Shown here one piece after another: positions 60,810 to 64,000 of a stretch of 64,000 bases of DNA (within the stretch, counting starts at the first letter, position 1; every line of letters starts with the position of its first letter). Both the position numbers and the translations under genes were made by a program. Under the pieces are notes generated by a model. That model searched no databases, was not told where the DNA came from, and saw only the letters and a list, made by a program, of their open reading frames with translations. This DNA is from an uncultured Lachnoclostridium sp. (GTDB taxonomy: Bacteria > Bacillota > Clostridia > Lachnospirales > Lachnospiraceae): NCBI GenBank assembly GCA_946415315.1, contig CAMKRZ010000010.1:19058-83057 (forward strand), read 5' to 3'.

Positions 60810-61940
60810 ATGAGGAAAGCACGCACGGAAGCTGAACGGTATCGCGAGTCTGTACCCGCGCTTCTGCAATGGTACTCCTACAATGCGCGAGTCCTGCCCT
60901 GGAGAGAGGAGCCGACACCGTATCACGTGTGGATATCGGAGATCATGCTCCAGCAGACAAGAGTGGAGGCCGTTCGGGCATATTACGAGCGGTTTCTGCA
61001 GTTGTTTCCGGATGTACAGGCAGTTGCGTCGGCAAGCGAAGACCGGCTTGTGAAAGCATGGGAAGGACTCGGGTACTATTCGCGTATCCGCAACATCCAT
61101 GCGGCGGCGCAGGTAATCTGCGAACAATACGGCGGGGAACTGCCGGCGGATTACGAACTGCTGCGGAATTTGCCGGGGATTGGGGATTACACAGCAGGCG
61201 CGATCGCGTCTATGGCATTCGGGTTGAGCGCTCCGGCGGTCGACGGAAATGTGCTTCGTGTATATGCGAGGCTGACCGGATACCGCGAGGATATACGCTC
61301 CCCGAAATACAAAAAACAGGTTACAGAAGGCATCGCAGATGCACTTGCGGCATGGGAGCAGAGTGAGGCAGGGCGCGTGAACCAGGCGATCATGGACATC
61401 GGTGCGACCGTTTGCATACCGAACGGAAAGCCGCATTGTGACGTGTGTCCCCTGTCGCACCTGTGCGCGGCGTATGCAGAAGATCTCACGGAAGAGATTC
61501 CGATGAAAACAGCGAAGAAGAGCCGCCCTGTGCAGAAGAAAACCGTGCTGGTGATACGATGCGGAAATCGATACCTTCTTCACCGACGCCCGCGGAAGGG
61601 ATTGCTCGCAGGCATGTGGGAATTTCCGAATGAGGAAGGGCATTTGACGGCGAGAGGGGGCAGAGCATCAGTGATGCAACTTCTGGATACGGTTTTTGGG
61701 AAGCATTTATTTTCCGTGATCCGAACACAACGGCTTTCGGACCATCTTCATGTGTTCAGTCATGTCGAATGGGATATGAGAGGGTATCGTATTGATATCC
61801 GGGAAAAAGAACCGGGTTATCGAACGATGTACACTGCTTCTGACGGGGAGAATGTCGGCTTTGTCTGGGTAACAGCGGAAGAAATTGAACGGGAATATGG
61901 GCTTCCGCAAGCATTTCAAACGCACAGACTACAAGAGTAG
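60810..61940 (+). CDS. mutY: A/G-specific adenine glycosylase
   Basis: 376 aa. Removes adenine mispaired with 8-oxoguanine. N-terminal catalytic core: WISEIMLQQTRVEAV (catalytic Glu), helix-hairpin-helix LPGIGDYTAGAI, catalytic Asp in VDGNVLRV, and the [4Fe-4S] cysteines CIPNGKPHCDVCPLSHLC. The C-terminal ~130 residues are the Nudix-like 8-oxoG recognition domain (RPRKGLLAGMWEFPNE). Full length. Start follows ggaagggaggcagcgc. Confidence 0.94.
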   Translation: MRKARTEAERYRESVPALLQWYSYNARVLPWREEPTPYHVWISEIMLQQTRVEAVRAYYERFLQLFPDVQAVASASEDRLVKAWEGLGYYSRIRNIHAAAQVICEQYGGELPADYELLRNLPGIGDYTAGAIASMAFGLSAPAVDGNVLRVYARLTGYREDIRSPKYKKQVTEGIADALAAWEQSEAGRVNQAIMDIGATVCIPNGKPHCDVCPLSHLCAAYAEDLTEEIPMKTAKKSRPVQKKTVLVIRCGNRYLLHRRPRKGLLAGMWEFPNEEGHLTARGGRASVMQLLDTVFGKHLFSVIRTQRLSDHLHVFSHVEWDMRGYRIDIREKEPGYRTMYTASDGENVGFVWVTAEEIEREYGLPQAFQTHRLQE

Positions 61941-61958
61941 AACTCATAAAGCAAAGGT

Positions 61959-61987
61959 GAGGGCACCGAAAGGCAGCCCTCTTTTTT
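61959..61987 (+). terminator. intrinsic terminator after mutY
   Basis: GAGGGC (61959-61964) pairs with GCCCTC (61976-61981), followed by six T. Eighteen bases after the stop codon. Confidence 0.85.
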
Positions 61988-62140
61988 ATGTTTACGGATG
62001 AGACAGGGATGTTTGGGAAAAAACATTTTACACAGACTTTTTCGTGGTGGTTATACTGAACTTGTCTTCGAAGAGTACACAAAAAGTCAGACACACAAAA
62101 AACAGGTTTGATTCCGCAAGGGTTATTAAAGGAGGTTACC

Positions 62141-64000
62141 ATGAAAAAGCGACTTATTTCTGCCATAGTAATGATTGCAATGCTGATTTTAGGACTTACA
62201 TCGGTAAATGAGGCAAAAGCCGACAATGTTGGCTACGGCTTGACGCGAAGCGGCGCAGTGAACTGGCTTCGTTCCGTGGAGGGGCGATCCAATCGCGATT
62301 GTGCAACATATTATGATGAGGCCTCGTGTACCGATCTGGTTACAGCCTATATGAATTACTGCTGGTTGACGATCAACGGAGATACCAGAAGTCCTTGGGG
62401 AAGTTATCCGTACGTAATAAAAACAGCATCTGATTATGATAATTATTTTAACGGTCATCCGTGTTGGGATGTTATTACGAGAGACAGCGCAACAATCCCT
62501 CAGCCGGGCGATATTTTCGTCAGCGAGCATAGTTGTGTCAGCGGATATTACAACTGCGGTCATGTAGGAATCATTTTGAGCGCGCAAGAAACAGGAGCCG
62601 AAATTATCGACTTATCGCCCGGTACATCGCCCAGAATTCACAATGTTAAGTGGGACAGCCTGTCGTATGCGGCGGAGCATTTAATCCGCTTCCGTTATTT
62701 CACTCCGGATTGCAGACATGCAAAATATACGAACGGCCGATGTGATTCCTGCGGCGCATGGCAGCATTTCGATGAGAAGGCCAGTGCTTCTCCGGGAACT
62801 TATACGGTGGTGACGGATACCTACATCAGAGTAAACCCGTATGAGCTCTCTAACGCTGCGAACGGTGAGCCGGCGGTATCCCTGCCGAAGAACGCAAAGG
62901 TTATTGTTCAGAAAGATGTGACGAACGGACTCAATCACAAATGGTATGAGGTAAAATACGGAAATGTTATCGGTTACGTCTATTCGGAACGCCTCAGGAA
63001 AACCTCTGATTCGGTTGCCACATCCTTTGTCGGTATCGATGGTTTGCTTGATGGAGTTAACGCGGATAACATCGCAGGCGGTGGTACCTGTGACGTATAT
63101 ATCAACGATAAACTGGTTGCCGATGATGTTTCGGATTTCTATGCGGAGTATCCTGCCGGTACAAAGTATATGATCAAGGACATTAAGCCGGCTTCATGCA
63201 AGCAGTATGTCGGTGCGACCGGTTATAGTGAGTTGTTTGTTGAAGTTAACGATGATATGACGGTTGAATATTGTCCGGCCGGAGCGATCAGCAGCACGAA
63301 GGCAGGAGTTACGATCCGGTTACAGTTCAAAACTAAGGATTCCTGGAGTACCGTAAACGGAGAATATTATATCAAAAACACAGTTACCGGACTTTACCTG
63401 GATGTGCAGGATGGCGGCGACTGGAACGGCTGCAATGTGTGGGTGTGTGCAGGAAACGGAACAAAAGCTCAGTTGTGGAGCATTTACGGAAGCGATCCTT
63501 CCCGTTATCTTGTCAAAGCTGCCAATACTTTGTATAGAATACTGAATCAGCATGGTTACGATGTAGCTTCCGGACATAACATTGACATTTGGGATGATGT
63601 CAATGATGATACGCAGAAATGGTGTTTTGAAGCAGTCCGTGGCGGTTATGTGATCCATTGTTCTGCGAATCCGAACTACGTGCTCGATGTTGATGAAAAT
63701 GCAAATGTGGTCATACGTGAGTACTCCGGAAATGCGTCGCAAATCTGGCAGTTGATTGAGGTCAACGCCGAGCAGGATGAGCCCGTAACAGTTACGGTTC
63801 AACCGACTGACAAGAGTGTAGCGGCAGGAAACACCGCAGTGTTTAAGGTAGCGGCAACCGGCAAGGGAACGCTGAAATATCAGTGGCAGTACCGAAAGAA
63901 TGATTCGTGCGCTTGGGCAAGCTCCGCACAGAGCGGCAACAAGACAGCAACGCTTTCCGTAGCGACAACGGCAGCTCTCAACGGTTATCAGTTCCGCTGT
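62141..64000 (+). CDS. secreted NlpC/P60- or CHAP-type peptidase with SH3, ricin-lectin and Ig-like domains (3' truncated by window)
   Basis: At least 620 codons, open to the window end, hence absent from the ORF track. SD aaaggaggttacc is ideal. A signal peptide (MKKRLISAIVMIAMLILGL) is followed by a papain-like fold with SCTDLVTAYMNYC (nucleophile Cys) and YNCGHVGIIL (His), an SH3-type domain (~215-290), a ricin-type beta-trefoil (~410-545; YYIKNTVTGLYLDVQD, AQLWSIYG, QIWQLIEV) and the start of an Ig-like domain (VQPTDKSVAAGNTAVFKVAA). Probably a cell-wall or glycan-targeting surface enzyme. A weak TTTACA/TATACT pair (19-bp spacer) lies at 62027-62057. Lower GC than its neighbours. Confidence 0.83.
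   Translation, partial: MKKRLISAIVMIAMLILGLTSVNEAKADNVGYGLTRSGAVNWLRSVEGRSNRDCATYYDEASCTDLVTAYMNYCWLTINGDTRSPWGSYPYVIKTASDYDNYFNGHPCWDVITRDSATIPQPGDIFVSEHSCVSGYYNCGHVGIILSAQETGAEIIDLSPGTSPRIHNVKWDSLSYAAEHLIRFRYFTPDCRHAKYTNGRCDSCGAWQHFDEKASASPGTYTVVTDTYIRVNPYELSNAANGEPAVSLPKNAKVIVQKDVTNGLNHKWYEVKYGNVIGYVYSERLRKTSDSVATSFVGIDGLLDGVNADNIAGGGTCDVYINDKLVADDVSDFYAEYPAGTKYMIKDIKPASCKQYVGATGYSELFVEVNDDMTVEYCPAGAISSTKAGVTIRLQFKTKDSWSTVNGEYYIKNTVTGLYLDVQDGGDWNGCNVWVCAGNGTKAQLWSIYGSDPSRYLVKAANTLYRILNQHGYDVASGHNIDIWDDVNDDTQKWCFEAVRGGYVIHCSANPNYVLDVDENANVVIREYSGNASQIWQLIEVNAEQDEPVTVTVQPTDKSVAAGNTAVFKVAATGKGTLKYQWQYRKNDSCAWASSAQSGNKTATLSVATTAALNGYQFRC

Overview
The window looks like a piece of a moderately GC-rich Bacillota chromosome, most likely class Clostridia and plausibly Lachnospiraceae from gut or rumen. 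This is inferred from strong AGGAGG-type ribosome binding sites, sigma-A type promoters with 17-bp spacers, typical hairpin-plus-T terminators, a hemicellulose-degrading gene set, a homocitrate/Re-citrate-synthase-like enzyme, and a DUF1854 ABC-exporter cluster. No rRNA, tRNA, CRISPR array, complete insertion sequence or phage gene was seen. Apart from one LysR regulator (47529-48374), every gene reads on the + strand.

Layout. (1) 1-10130: a HAD phosphatase, a membrane-anchored spermidine-synthase-like protein, a DUF1287-like secreted protein, then a hemicellulose block (GH43, an unassigned TIM-barrel-like enzyme, GH10 xylanase), a DUF218 membrane protein and a NodB-type deacetylase. (2) 10131-12085: a probable antibiotic-inducible ABC-F gene with a textbook attenuation leader (promoter, 23-codon leader peptide, intrinsic terminator). 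(3) 12181-47519: about 35 kb of some 40 small, co-directional genes. Seventeen carry a GNAT acetyltransferase domain; the rest include two APH-type phosphotransferases, two nucleotidyltransferases, five P-loop kinase-like genes, three Nudix genes, two cysteine hydrolases, a beta-lactamase-fold protein, methyltransferases, DNA repair and tRNA proofreading proteins, a GH31 alpha-xylosidase and a cardiolipin synthase. Many are fusions, two are wrecked by internal deletions, and a 23-bp repeat marks the 3' ends of four. It reads as an island of small-molecule-modifying and detoxifying enzymes. (4) 47529-49914: LysR regulator divergent from a Re-citrate/homocitrate synthase-like gene, with a perfect 9-bp operator-like dyad between them. 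(5) 50068-53767: a lipoprotein, a small unknown protein and a large HD-domain protein with a C-terminal RyR-like motif. (6) 54022-61940: diaminopimelate/ornithine-type decarboxylase, an ABC exporter / DUF1854 / ABC exporter triad, and mutY. (7) 62141-end: a secreted peptidase-lectin protein cut by the window edge.

Most unusual items: a roughly 130-bp block of three strong hairpins (20-bp, 9+6-bp and 11-bp stems) sitting in frame inside a YjbR/DUF3795 gene; the 23-bp dispersed repeat that supplies stop codons to resident genes; the ABC-F attenuator; the HD-RyR protein; the GNAT island with fusion seams that still carry a Shine-Dalgarno and start codon; and an apparent excess of the word GGAAAAT/ATTTTCC. 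All calls are from reading the sequence; no database search was run.
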